The notes below the pieces were generated by a model, which was not told where the DNA came from, searched no databases, and worked only from the letters and a program-made list of their open reading frames with translations. From a virus: a stretch of 37,257 nucleotides of DNA. Shown here in pieces: positions 24,816 through 32,401 of this stretch. The DNA is taken from positions 1 through 37,257 of IMG/VR virus record IMGVR_UViG_3300021438_000039. The stretch is one strand, 5' to 3'. The first letter of the stretch is position 1. The number at the start of each line of letters is the position of its first letter. Position numbers and translations under genes: made by a program.

Positions 24816-25318
24816 CTCCTGAAGAAGTATTTATCTTCGCTTAATTCCCAAATTCCCCAGTCTCCAAAAAGTGCTAGCATTGAACAAAAATTATTAGACA
24901 TTACTTCGGGCAGTCCTATTGCCCTCCTTACTGCTGACAACTCAGCGGAGGGAATAAACTGAAGGCGCGGGGCAAGTAGAACAATATGTTTCGCAAAGTC
25001 TTCAACCAATGCATACCATCGAGTAGAAGGGTCTAGTTTTAATAACATCACTCCACGTCTTGCTATGTCGTTTCCAGTTACAGCAACGGCGCGCTGAACC
25101 CAAGGAAGGGGCTTGCTGTATGGGGGATTACACCAAAAAGTATCACTCTCCCAACTATTTTTATAACTAAGTCCGTTATCTTTTATCGTAAAATATCTTT
25201 TGCATTTATGATTTTCGTCAGACGCACAAACGTCAAGATCGAACGGGCCAAACTCCTTGCTGCACCAGTTGAAAAACTCCGGCGGTGTTTCGTATTTGTC
25301 GGTTAGTTTTTCAGTCAT
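24806..25318 (-). CDS. DNA N6-adenine methyltransferase, phage Dam type
   Basis: A 170-residue enzyme. DKYETPPEFFNWCSKEFGPFDLDVCA at the start and FWCNPPYSKPLPWVQRA (catalytic NPPY, 64-67) are diagnostic of the Dam family PF05869, a small S-adenosylmethionine-dependent adenine methylase common in phages. It probably modifies phage DNA against restriction or marks it for replication control. AAGGA lies upstream of the ATG; a 123-bp gap separates it from the HTH gene upstream. Confidence 0.88.
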   Translation of the reverse strand: MTEKLTDKYETPPEFFNWCSKEFGPFDLDVCASDENHKCKRYFTIKDNGLSYKNSWESDTFWCNPPYSKPLPWVQRAVAVTGNDIARRGVMLLKLDPSTRWYALVEDFAKHIVLLAPRLQFIPSAELSAVRRAIGLPEVMSNNFCSMLALFGDWGIWELSEDKYFFRRWK

Positions 25319-25441
25319 TTTTAAAAATCCTTAACAATTTAAAGAACGTGCTTTGTTTTTGCCGCTATTCGTTTTTCAGTCGTTACGTGTTTTAAACTTA
25401 GTCACATTGCGGCATCGGCACTTACCCAACTATAATAAATA

Positions 25442-25615
25442 TCATTTCTCACTTTCCATTAATTTATAAACACTCTCAGAATAATAACGAATTACCCCGC
25501 ATATTTTACACCACTTTGGCCCGGCTCCATCACGACGCCAATTTTTCAGCGTGCTTTGAGTCACTTTAAAAAGTTCGGCGACTGTCTCAGGCTTTAATAA
25601 TTTTTCATTTTCCAT
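25442..25615 (-). CDS. Small helix-turn-helix protein (MerR/excisionase type)
   Basis: A 57-residue protein below the size usually reported. LLKPETVAELFKVTQSTLKNW is the HTH_17 (excisionase-like) helix-turn-helix and RRDGAGPKWCKICGVIRYY the following wing, with the usual 'W-x-R-x-G-x-x-P' pattern. It is a candidate transcription factor or excisionase; no integrase is visible, so regulation is more likely. The start overlaps the previous gene by 11 bases. Confidence 0.8.
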   Translation of the reverse strand: MENEKLLKPETVAELFKVTQSTLKNWRRDGAGPKWCKICGVIRYYSESVYKLMESEK

Positions 25616-25910
25616 TGTTTGAGTCCTCCGACAAAAAAGCCCACAAAAAATTTACAAGGTCAAAGATTTTTTCTTTGCTCACTTCTTCTTTAATTTCGCG
25701 ATGAAGATCGGTATCGAAACAAGTTAAAAAAAGATTTTGTTGCTCAGAGAAACAACAGTCAGGATCTTCGCGGGTGATAGCGAAGCGGGGGGAAAGGTAC
25801 AATATCCAATCTTGGGCCGGGGGTTTCAAGCTTTTTAACGTGAGGCAAAGCAAATCGCGTTTGTCGTCTTCGCTCATATATGAGAGTATTTCGAGGGTTT
25901 TTTTCTCCAT
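25605..25910 (-). CDS. Small hypothetical early protein A
   Basis: A 101-residue protein. SPRFAITREDPDCCF and NLFLTCFDTDL are beta-like, and the end KIFDLVNFLWAFLSE is an amphipathic helix. The same order (basic-acidic strand, LFLE/LFLT strand, then [IL]xD[IL]VxFLxxFL helix) occurs in the next upstream gene, so the two look like paralogues. Unknown function; four-base spacing from its neighbour. Confidence 0.55.
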   Translation of the reverse strand: MEKKTLEILSYMSEDDKRDLLCLTLKSLKPPAQDWILYLSPRFAITREDPDCCFSEQQNLFLTCFDTDLHREIKEEVSKEKIFDLVNFLWAFLSEDSNNGK

Positions 25911-25914
25911 AATT

Positions 25915-26145
25915 TCAAGCCGGATAATTTTCTTTTAAAAAAGTTTGCAAAAATTCAACAATGTCTAAGATTGCGGCCTTATCGAGCCTGACATTTTGCG
26001 CAGCATATTCGAGAAAGAGAATTTCTTTTATTCCGCGGGTGCCTGCGTAGCTCCATCTATTTTCCTCACGGCGCAAACGGAAACCGTAAGATATTGCAAG
26101 TTCCTTTTTAAGATTTTCATTTATAGTTTCATGCAAAGTTGGCAT
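25915..26145 (-). CDS. Small hypothetical early protein B, likely paralogue of the downstream gene
   Basis: A 76-residue protein. It shows LRREENRWSYAG, EILFLEYA and the closing helix AAILDIVEFLQTFLKEN, which aligns with KIFDLVNFLWAFLSE of the 25605-25910 product. No family recognised. It is one base from the zinc-ribbon gene. Confidence 0.55.
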   Translation of the reverse strand: MPTLHETINENLKKELAISYGFRLRREENRWSYAGTRGIKEILFLEYAAQNVRLDKAAILDIVEFLQTFLKENYPA

Positions 26146-26146
26146 T

Positions 26147-26356
26147 TTAATCTTTTTCTAAAAGTTGATAATAAGAACTACTGCATCTAGAATTAGCTTG
26201 AGACAAGACTTGTTCTCGCCAGTTCCATAAAAACATTTGGCGACACTTTACGCAACATATTTCTGAAATTAGAGGGCGCGAATAAATAAATTCTTCGTGC
26301 GAATTCCCACACGCTGGGCAAGTGAACAGTCGAATTTCTAAAAGTTCAGAGTTCAT
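26147..26356 (-). CDS. Small zinc-ribbon protein
   Basis: 69 residues from the ATG at 26356, which overlaps the preceding gene's stop; a start at 26368 adds four residues. Two Cys pairs (FTCPACG, C13/C16; CCVKCR, C35/C38, with C34 adjacent) form a zinc ribbon. The C-terminal half is helical with two more Cys/Ser-rich residues. A nucleic-acid-binding or protein-bridging role is usual for such proteins; the substrate is not known. Confidence 0.65.
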   Translation of the reverse strand: MNSELLEIRLFTCPACGNSHEEFIYSRPLISEICCVKCRQMFLWNWREQVLSQANSRCSSSYYQLLEKD

Positions 26357-27035
26357 CAGCAACACCAAGCGGTTTCATTATTATTTGGACTACTCCCAAT
26401 ATAGCTTTAAAAGAATATTCAATTTTTTCTTGCGGGTAATTATTGTCAAGAACTTCGTGCAAGATATCGTCGAAAAATATTTTATGCGGTGGGTGCCAGA
26501 TGTTGTCACGTTGTCGTAATTTAATTTTCTTTAACCATTCTCGTTGAGGCCAAAGCCGGTGCGAATCGTCGTTAAACGGCAAATAATATTCCTCGTTTTT
26601 GTCTTGCCGCAAATAAAAATCAAAATTAAAAATATACAAACTCTTTATCGGTTGCATTAAAAAAAACTTAATAGCGATTAATCCCGATAGTGGGATCGTG
26701 TTGTCTATTTCGTGAATCAAATCCGTGATCCATTGTTGCGCAGGGTCGGGGTTCTCACCTTGATACATTTCAGCATCGTAGCCAAAACTATTCTTGCAGT
26801 TCGGTGGGGTTGGGTTTGTGTTTTTGTCGTAAAGAATAAATTCTTGGCTAAAGTAATCGTCGGGAAGAATTTGACCACATCCCCAAACAGAAGCTTGATT
26901 TAAAGGCGAAAGCCGATTGAAGGTTACAAAGAAATCGCTCGGTGAGAAAAATGAGTTCTGATCGACAATTTCAGTTATGCTTAATCCCGGCGCATTACCA
27001 ACTAGTATAATATTTTTATTTTCAAAAATATTCAT
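26346..27035 (-). CDS. Sialyltransferase-like glycosyltransferase (GT42/GT29-type fold)
   Basis: A 229-residue protein. ENKNIILVGNAPGLS (V-G-N-A-P-G at 12-17) followed by FFVTFNR (Phe39-Asn40) matches the nucleotide-binding start of CMP-sialic-acid-type transferases. IPLSGLIAIKFF (Ser117-Gly118), SLYIFNFDFY (138-141) and a His at 159 (DDSHRLW) are in the order of CstII-like enzymes: SG motif, strand ending in FDFY, then the catalytic-type His. It is coded in the early operon, not with surface genes, so DNA, a small molecule or host glycans could be the acceptor. It lacks a signal peptide, so it acts in the cytoplasm. Confidence 0.65.
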   Translation of the reverse strand: MNIFENKNIILVGNAPGLSITEIVDQNSFFSPSDFFVTFNRLSPLNQASVWGCGQILPDDYFSQEFILYDKNTNPTPPNCKNSFGYDAEMYQGENPDPAQQWITDLIHEIDNTIPLSGLIAIKFFLMQPIKSLYIFNFDFYLRQDKNEEYYLPFNDDSHRLWPQREWLKKIKLRQRDNIWHPPHKIFFDDILHEVLDNNYPQEKIEYSFKAILGVVQIIMKPLGVADEL

Positions 27036-27037
27036 AA

Positions 27038-27295
27038 TTACCCCTCAATTCTCTGAATCCATCGCTCTTCGGCTTCAAGAACATCAAATTCTTTAGTAGT
27101 TCTTAGGAAAGCTATTTGCAGCAATGTTAGCCCAAAAATAGTGTTGTCGGGCATCGCGACAATTTCAGATATTGTTTCTTCAACTTCCTTAAGCTCTTGG
27201 CGGCTAGAGTAAGGGAATTTCTCTAGCAAGCTTCTTAGCTCTTTTCTTCTCTCGCAAAGGCGCTTGATGGCCTGCTCCTTGGTGTATTTGTTCAT
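27038..27295 (-). CDS. Small hypothetical early protein
   Basis: An 85-residue, highly charged, mostly helical protein (RLCERRKELRSLLEKFPYSSRQELKEVEETISEIVAM), with a helical C-terminus (EFDVLEAEERWIQRIEG). No domain recognised. Spacing of 1-2 bases to both neighbours indicates coupling. Confidence 0.5.
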   Translation of the reverse strand: MNKYTKEQAIKRLCERRKELRSLLEKFPYSSRQELKEVEETISEIVAMPDNTIFGLTLLQIAFLRTTKEFDVLEAEERWIQRIEG

Positions 27296-27296
27296 A

Positions 27297-27644
27297 CTAG
27301 ACCCCCTCCGAGCTTAATTCTAAACCTTGGAATTCTTGTATAATATTTTCGAGAATCCTATCTATCCTTCTTTTTTCTATCTCCTTGCGCCATTTTTTAA
27401 TGCAAATTCTTAGCCAAAGGGTGAAAGGGAAACTCAGCCTAGTAACAGCGCTCCCCGGCATCGTTATTGAGAGCGAAGGACTTAAACAAATTTTTAATTT
27501 AGATTTTTCATGAAATAACAAAATCCAATTAGAATCTACCGCAGTTACCCACTGAGAATCGAATACCCAATCTTCGGGCCGATGTTGCAGAGATCGACAA
27601 ATTAACTTAGTGGCTTTCATTTGTTTGATAATTCTCGTTGTCAT
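27297..27644 (-). CDS. Hypothetical early protein overlapping the helicase stop
   Basis: A 115-residue protein. The start at 27644 overlaps the helicase stop at 27641 as ATGA; an internal Met at residue 9 is the alternative. The N-terminal half is beta-rich (EDWVFDSQWVTAVDSNWILLFHE), and the C-terminal half has a basic helix (WLRICIKKWRKEIEKRRIDRILENI). No family recognised. Confidence 0.5.
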   Translation of the reverse strand: MTTRIIKQMKATKLICRSLQHRPEDWVFDSQWVTAVDSNWILLFHEKSKLKICLSPSLSITMPGSAVTRLSFPFTLWLRICIKKWRKEIEKRRIDRILENIIQEFQGLELSSEGV

Positions 27645-29308
27645 ATCCCAATTGCTTCGCGTAAATAATTCTGCGTTGATTTTTCTGCATCAATTTCTTT
27701 TTTGCTTTTGAATTCAGCGGACAAAATACGCCAATATTTGCCATCTTTTTTTGCTCGGAGGCTTTTGATTGGTTTCAATTCGCTGATACGGGCAAGCGCT
27801 TCGTCAATTGTTTTGGGGGTTGAAAAAGCTCGCTCTCTTTGCGCTCGCTCTCTCCACCATCTAACCGCTTTTTGTCTCGCAAAATTCTCCGCTGGATGTT
27901 CAAAGCAAATCCATTCCATAATTATTCGCGCATCAAGACAAAGATAGTCTACGCGCAACGTGGGGATGCGCTCAGGCTTTTCATTTTTTTTGTAGCTAAC
28001 GTTCAAAACTTCGAATTCTTGCGGTAGGGAACGCGCAAGCGGATCGGCGTTGGTGGCCTCTGCATCGTGTTTCGGTTCGATTGGAAAAATATAACCACAG
28101 TCTAAACATTCTTTTACGGCAGGGTGCATTATAGATCTACAACTTGGGCAAGTCTTGATCGGGCCACGGGATGCAATCCCTTCCTTATCACCGGTTGCAC
28201 CTTTGCCGCTTTTTACAATTATTTCAGTTATTGGGCCGTGCCGCTCAATATTCCCGGCAAAATCAAGCACTAAACAATTTTGCTTACCCTGCGCGGGTCG
28301 CATACCACGACCAACTATTTGACAATAAAGGCCAGTGCTTTGTGTTGGTCGAAGTAAAATAATCGCATCGGTATTTGGCGCATCAAAGCCAGTTGTAAGC
28401 ACGTTACAATTGCAAAGCGCTTTTATTTTCTTGTTTTTAAAATCTTCTAAAAGTTTTTTTCTTTCAAATTTTGGCGTTTCACCAGTTACGATTTTAGAAA
28501 AAATATTATTGCGAGTTAGTTCTTCACAAACATGGTTAGCGTGCTCAATCCCGGTGCAAAATACCAGCCAAGAGCTACGATCAGATGCGTACTTTAAACA
28601 CTCTTTAATTGCGGCGCGAGTTAATTCTTCTTTATCCATTGCCCTTGCTGAATCAGTTTCTAAGAATTCTCCGCCACGTATTCTAACTTCAGATAAATCA
28701 GCTTGTGTTGCCGCATTTTTGCCAATTAGCGGCGATAAAAAGCCATCTTTTATCAGTTCAGAAATCGAAATATTATAACAAATATCAGTGAATATTCTTC
28801 CTTCTCCTTGATGCAGCAAACCGCTATCAAGTCGAAACGGTGTGGCGGTAAATCCAATTATTTTCAGATTTGGATTTATTTCACGCATTGCGGAAATAAA
28901 AGTTAAGTAGCGCCCTTGGCCTTTTTTGGGGATTAAGTGGCATTCGTCAATCAAAATTAAATCAAAATGACCAAAAGTTTCAGCTTTGCTAAAAACGGAT
29001 TGAATCCCGGCGATTGTAATTTGATTAATTCGCCTTGAGCCTAATCCAGCACTGTATACTCCAAGTGGGCACCCGGGCCAAAATTGCAAAAGCTTGCTTG
29101 CGTTTTGTTCTAGTATTTCCTTGACGTGCGACAAAATTAAAATTCTTTGATCCTTGTAGGATTCACAAACTCCACGCACGAAATCAGCAATTAACAATGA
29201 TTTCCCCGAGCCGGTTGGGGCAACAACAAGCGGGTTGCCAGCATTGCCAGCCTCAAAATACCGGTAGATGCTGGCAATCGCAGCTTGTTGGTAGGGTCGC
29301 AAGTTCAT
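27641..29308 (-). CDS. SF2 DEAD/DEAH-type helicase, UvsW/SSL2-like
   Basis: A 555-residue helicase. Motifs in order: LRPYQQAAIASIY, Walker A VVAPTGSGKS (28-37), LILSHVKEIL, DECH (121-124), GFTATPFR, and the C-terminal domain motifs VFCTGIEHA, LTTGFDAPN and QIVGRGMRPAQGK (motif VI). A zinc-finger-like CPSCRSIMHPAVKECLDCGY follows. Such phage helicases resolve branched DNA and replication forks. The gene lies downstream of the Sak4-like and DUF669 genes and forms a recombination/replication set with them. Confidence 0.9.
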   Translation of the reverse strand: MNLRPYQQAAIASIYRYFEAGNAGNPLVVAPTGSGKSLLIADFVRGVCESYKDQRILILSHVKEILEQNASKLLQFWPGCPLGVYSAGLGSRRINQITIAGIQSVFSKAETFGHFDLILIDECHLIPKKGQGRYLTFISAMREINPNLKIIGFTATPFRLDSGLLHQGEGRIFTDICYNISISELIKDGFLSPLIGKNAATQADLSEVRIRGGEFLETDSARAMDKEELTRAAIKECLKYASDRSSWLVFCTGIEHANHVCEELTRNNIFSKIVTGETPKFERKKLLEDFKNKKIKALCNCNVLTTGFDAPNTDAIILLRPTQSTGLYCQIVGRGMRPAQGKQNCLVLDFAGNIERHGPITEIIVKSGKGATGDKEGIASRGPIKTCPSCRSIMHPAVKECLDCGYIFPIEPKHDAEATNADPLARSLPQEFEVLNVSYKKNEKPERIPTLRVDYLCLDARIIMEWICFEHPAENFARQKAVRWWRERAQRERAFSTPKTIDEALARISELKPIKSLRAKKDGKYWRILSAEFKSKKEIDAEKSTQNYLREAIGI

Positions 29309-29309
29309 T

Positions 29310-29450
29310 TTATCGTTGTGCCATTTGTTTAAAATAAATATCTACAGCACGATCACTTTTCCCGGCGTTATAACCAAAATAAAAAAAGCAAGCGGCTAGA
29401 ATAATTGAGCCGAAAAACAATGAAATTAAAAAATCTCGGTCGGGTGTCAT
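29310..29450 (-). CDS. 46-residue membrane microprotein
   Basis: MTPDRDFLISLFFGSIILAA then CFFYFGYNAG gives one transmembrane segment followed by a basic/polar tail ending MAQR. It ends 1 base before the helicase start. Its ATG overlaps, as ATGA, the TGA of an open frame that covers 29451-29570 without a start codon. Unknown function. Confidence 0.5.
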   Translation of the reverse strand: MTPDRDFLISLFFGSIILAACFFYFGYNAGKSDRAVDIYFKQMAQR

Positions 29451-29561
29451 ATTTCGCCATTCTCCCTGTCATCGGCCTCGGGCGCACCACTCCTGCCTTT
29501 AACAAAACTAAGAACATCCGCAGCGGTGCGCCAGAAAAAAGCGAAAGCACGTTCATTTTTT

Positions 29562-30068
29562 TTACTTTGCCCAAGGTGCTTTTGCTTTTTGGGTTTCCGG
29601 AGGCATTTCTTTGATTTGCGCGGCTACGTTTTGCTCCGGATTTTCAGCATCCTCAACTTTCTGGGCGTTTGCAATCGCATATGGTTTAAATGCTTTAATT
29701 TTGTTCTGCTCGGGGTTTTGCTTGTCGAGATCAACAACAATCCGGATCGGGCAATCGTGCAACTCGTTAGAGTCTTTTAGTTCTCCGTTTATCCCACAAG
29801 CGCGAGAAATTGCGGATAATTGCCCACGGCCAATTGCTTGAGCTTCAGAATTCGGGTTCACAATATTGAGATTGTGAAACAAAATTCTATTTTGAAATTT
29901 ACCTTCTAATATTTGAAAAACTAATTTCAGATACTTCCCCGTCTCGGCCTTTGTTTCCTTAACGTCACTTGCTGTTATCATCGCAATATATTCCCCTCTT
30001 GGAAGTGGTGCATATTCGCTAGTGGGCTCAACTTCTCTATTGTCAAAACTAATTCCTAATTCAGCCAT
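29562..30068 (-). CDS. DUF669 protein, ssDNA-binding-like
   Basis: A 168-residue protein. GISFDNREVEPTSEYAPLPRGEYIAMI, then KYLKLVFQILEG and NRILFHNLNI, are diagnostic of DUF669, an OB-fold-like phage family thought to bind single-stranded DNA next to Sak4-type recombinases. The C-terminus PETQKAKAPWAK is a usual family ending. AAGGA lies upstream of the ATG. Confidence 0.86.
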   Translation of the reverse strand: MAELGISFDNREVEPTSEYAPLPRGEYIAMITASDVKETKAETGKYLKLVFQILEGKFQNRILFHNLNIVNPNSEAQAIGRGQLSAISRACGINGELKDSNELHDCPIRIVVDLDKQNPEQNKIKAFKPYAIANAQKVEDAENPEQNVAAQIKEMPPETQKAKAPWAK

Positions 30069-30117
30069 ATTTTTCCTTTCTTGTTTTTTTGTTTTTATTG
30101 TTTAGAGATTTTTTTAT

Positions 30118-30873
30118 TTATTTTTTAGGCCACATTGCGGCGGCAAATGTTGCCCAAGAGGTTTCTTTTTCGAACGGCAGTTCGTACGGCAAGGAGTAAC
30201 GATTCTTAGCCCAATGCGTTGGCCGTTCTTCTGTATAAAGAAACCTTAAATTTTGGGCCGAATTTGTGGCTTTTGTGGTTCTTTGGTCAGCGGAGGTTTT
30301 TGTAAAAACTTTGTATTTTGCAAATAAAATGCAATCAGCCCAATCGCGAATAAAACTTGCCGATTTATCGTGCAAATCTAACCGATACCTATCATAGCTT
30401 TCGGTGTCGGGGGAATTAAAAGTCTTAATTAGCGAGTGGCCAACTAAGATAACGAGCATTTGCTTGTTATTCCTAAGCCAATTTAGTTTATTTGCGACAT
30501 TATCCCAAAGCCCAAGCGCAAAAACGTAGCCTTTCCCGTAAGCGATCTCTTCGATTACTTCCTTCCCTTCATCTTCCGCAACTTTTTGAAAAATTAATTT
30601 TTCTAGCCAATCAAGCGAGTCGATAATAACAGTGCTAAAATCATGTTTTTCTTTTTCTAGCGAATCAAGCGAGTCAATAACATCTTGGTATGTAGTCGCA
30701 AGCGGAAATCTCGGGATATCTAATTGCCCTAAACCATCTTCGGTTTGAATCAGCACCGGGCTTGGGGCTTGCGCGGCGAAAGTGGTTTTCCCAATCCCGT
30801 TTTCCCCGTAAATAATAATTCGAGGCGGTTTGTTTTCCTGGCCGTGTTGGAGCGATTTTAGGTTGATTGCCAT
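30118..30873 (-). CDS. Sak4-like RecA-fold ATPase (AAA_24)
   Basis: A 251-residue single-strand annealing/recombination ATPase. The P-loop IIIYGENGIGKTTFA (19-33), Walker B FSTVIIDSLDWLEK and the sensor region ILVGHSLIKTF are as in the AAA_24/Sak4 group. Such proteins promote annealing with DUF669-type SSBs and supply phage recombination. It is the first gene of the leftward early operon, so its upstream region (30874-31010) should hold the main leftward early promoter. Confidence 0.88.
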   Translation of the reverse strand: MAINLKSLQHGQENKPPRIIIYGENGIGKTTFAAQAPSPVLIQTEDGLGQLDIPRFPLATTYQDVIDSLDSLEKEKHDFSTVIIDSLDWLEKLIFQKVAEDEGKEVIEEIAYGKGYVFALGLWDNVANKLNWLRNNKQMLVILVGHSLIKTFNSPDTESYDRYRLDLHDKSASFIRDWADCILFAKYKVFTKTSADQRTTKATNSAQNLRFLYTEERPTHWAKNRYSLPYELPFEKETSWATFAAAMWPKK

Positions 30874-30925
30874 TGTTTTTTGCCTTTATTTTGAATTGAT
30901 ATTTTTTCTTTACCAATTACCTTTT

Positions 30926-30940
30926 TTTGTCTATGACAAA
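30926..30940. promoter_or_regulatory. Palindromic operator candidate in the divergent early region
   Basis: TTTGTC, TAT and GACAAA form a 6-3-6 inverted repeat in the 137-bp gap between the leftward Sak4-like and rightward helicase genes. It is the only clear palindrome in the gap, as expected for the site of a shared repressor. The flanks are A/T-rich; AGGGTATAA precedes the + gene. Promoter boxes are not resolved. Confidence 0.5.
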
Positions 30941-31010
30941 GACTCTCTAACCCCAAACCAAAAAACACGCAAGAAAAAAAACGCAAAATAAAAGAATATA
31001 GGGTATAAAT

Positions 31011-32387
31011 ATGAATTATTCGGAATTTCTTAAAAGCAAGCAACATTCTCAAGTTGATTATGGAATTGAGCCCTTTTTTTTCCCGAATAATTTATTTGAT
31101 TTTCAAAAACATGTTGCAACTTACTCGATTAAAAAGGGGAGATGCGCGGTATTTCTCGATACAGGACTTGGTAAAACAATCATCGAATTAACCATTGCTA
31201 GAAACTATATTCAACACACTAATAAGCCCGTTTTAATTATTTGTCCGCTAGCGGTGGCCTTCCAGTTCTTAAAAGAGGCGGAGAGATTTGGTATAGATGA
31301 CATATCCTATTCCAAAGACGGGAAGTACGATACTAAAATTGTGGTATGCAACTACGAGCGGTTAGAGAAATTCAATAGCAATGATTTTAATTGTGTAATT
31401 TTGGACGAAAGCTCCATTCTCAAAAATTTCGAGGGGGCTACAAAAAAGCTTTGCACAAATTTTTTGCAAAAAGTGAAATATAGATATCTATTTACGGCTA
31501 CGCCTTCCCCTAATGATTATGTCGAACTAGGGACATCCTCGGAGGCGTTGGGGTATTTAGGGTATATCGACATGCTTACAAAATTCTTTAAAAACAATAA
31601 CAATACTATTAAAGCATCTGGACAACACAGAGCCGGGGAGGAATGGTATCTAAAACCTCACGCGGAAAAATCATTTTGGCAATGGATGTCAAGTTGGAGT
31701 ATTAGCATGAGGAAGCCAAGCGATTTAGGCTTTAGTGACGCCTTGCATACCCTCCCCTCGCTTGACGAAGTTCAAACTATTGTTAGAAATAAACAGCCTA
31801 TTGCGATAAATAATCAATGTTCTTTGTTTAACTTCCCTGCTACGAACTTTTTTGAAATAAAAGCGGAAGTTAGAGCAACAATACAGGAACGATGCGAAAT
31901 GGCGGTAGAAAAAGCAACCGATCATGATATCTCTGTGTATTGGGTAAACTTAAATGACGAGGCGGATTTGATTTCAAAATTGGACAAAGAAGCATACGAA
32001 ATAAAGGGCAAAATGAATATAGACGAGAAAGAAGAAGTTTTACTTTCCTTCTCTAACGGGGACATTAAGAAATTAATAACGAAAGCCTCTATCACAGCAT
32101 TTGGGCTAAATTGGCAACACTGCAACCATACAACATATTTCCCCACCTACTCCTACGAGCAATACTATCAGGCGATAAGAAGATTTTGGCGATTTGGCCA
32201 GACAAGACCAGTTACCGTAGATTTGGTTTTATCGGATGGTCAAACACGAATAATGGAAAGTTTGATGATAAAAAAAAATAAAGCGATTCAAATGTTTGAA
32301 AATTTAACTACTCAAACAAATTCAGATTATAAAATTACAAAAAAAGAATTCGACAAACAAATATTATTGCCAAGTTTTATTAATTAG
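31011..32387 (+). CDS. SNF2-type DEAD-like helicase
   Basis: A 458-residue SF2 ATPase. Motifs: Walker A FLDTGLGKTI (49-58), LLICPLAV-like (IICPLAVAFQFL), DESS (132-135) in place of DEAH, FTATPSPNDYVELGTSSEALGY (motif III region) and the C-terminal AIRRFWRFGQTRPV (motif VI) with SYEQYYQ. This helicase type is common in phages next to a DNA methylase, as here. Exact role is unknown: possibly fork or DNA-protein remodelling. Divergent from the Sak4-like gene; 14 bases before the methylase. Confidence 0.85.
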   Translation: MNYSEFLKSKQHSQVDYGIEPFFFPNNLFDFQKHVATYSIKKGRCAVFLDTGLGKTIIELTIARNYIQHTNKPVLIICPLAVAFQFLKEAERFGIDDISYSKDGKYDTKIVVCNYERLEKFNSNDFNCVILDESSILKNFEGATKKLCTNFLQKVKYRYLFTATPSPNDYVELGTSSEALGYLGYIDMLTKFFKNNNNTIKASGQHRAGEEWYLKPHAEKSFWQWMSSWSISMRKPSDLGFSDALHTLPSLDEVQTIVRNKQPIAINNQCSLFNFPATNFFEIKAEVRATIQERCEMAVEKATDHDISVYWVNLNDEADLISKLDKEAYEIKGKMNIDEKEEVLLSFSNGDIKKLITKASITAFGLNWQHCNHTTYFPTYSYEQYYQAIRRFWRFGQTRPVTVDLVLSDGQTRIMESLMIKKNKAIQMFENLTTQTNSDYKITKKEFDKQILLPSFIN

Positions 32388-32401
32388 TTGAGGGGGAATT
32401 T

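Noticed and set aside
29368-29574. A 68-residue - strand frame containing MNVLSLFSG, like the start of C5-cytosine methylases
   Set aside because: The resemblance ends after nine residues; no other methylase motif follows, and the frame competes with the coupled 46-residue gene.
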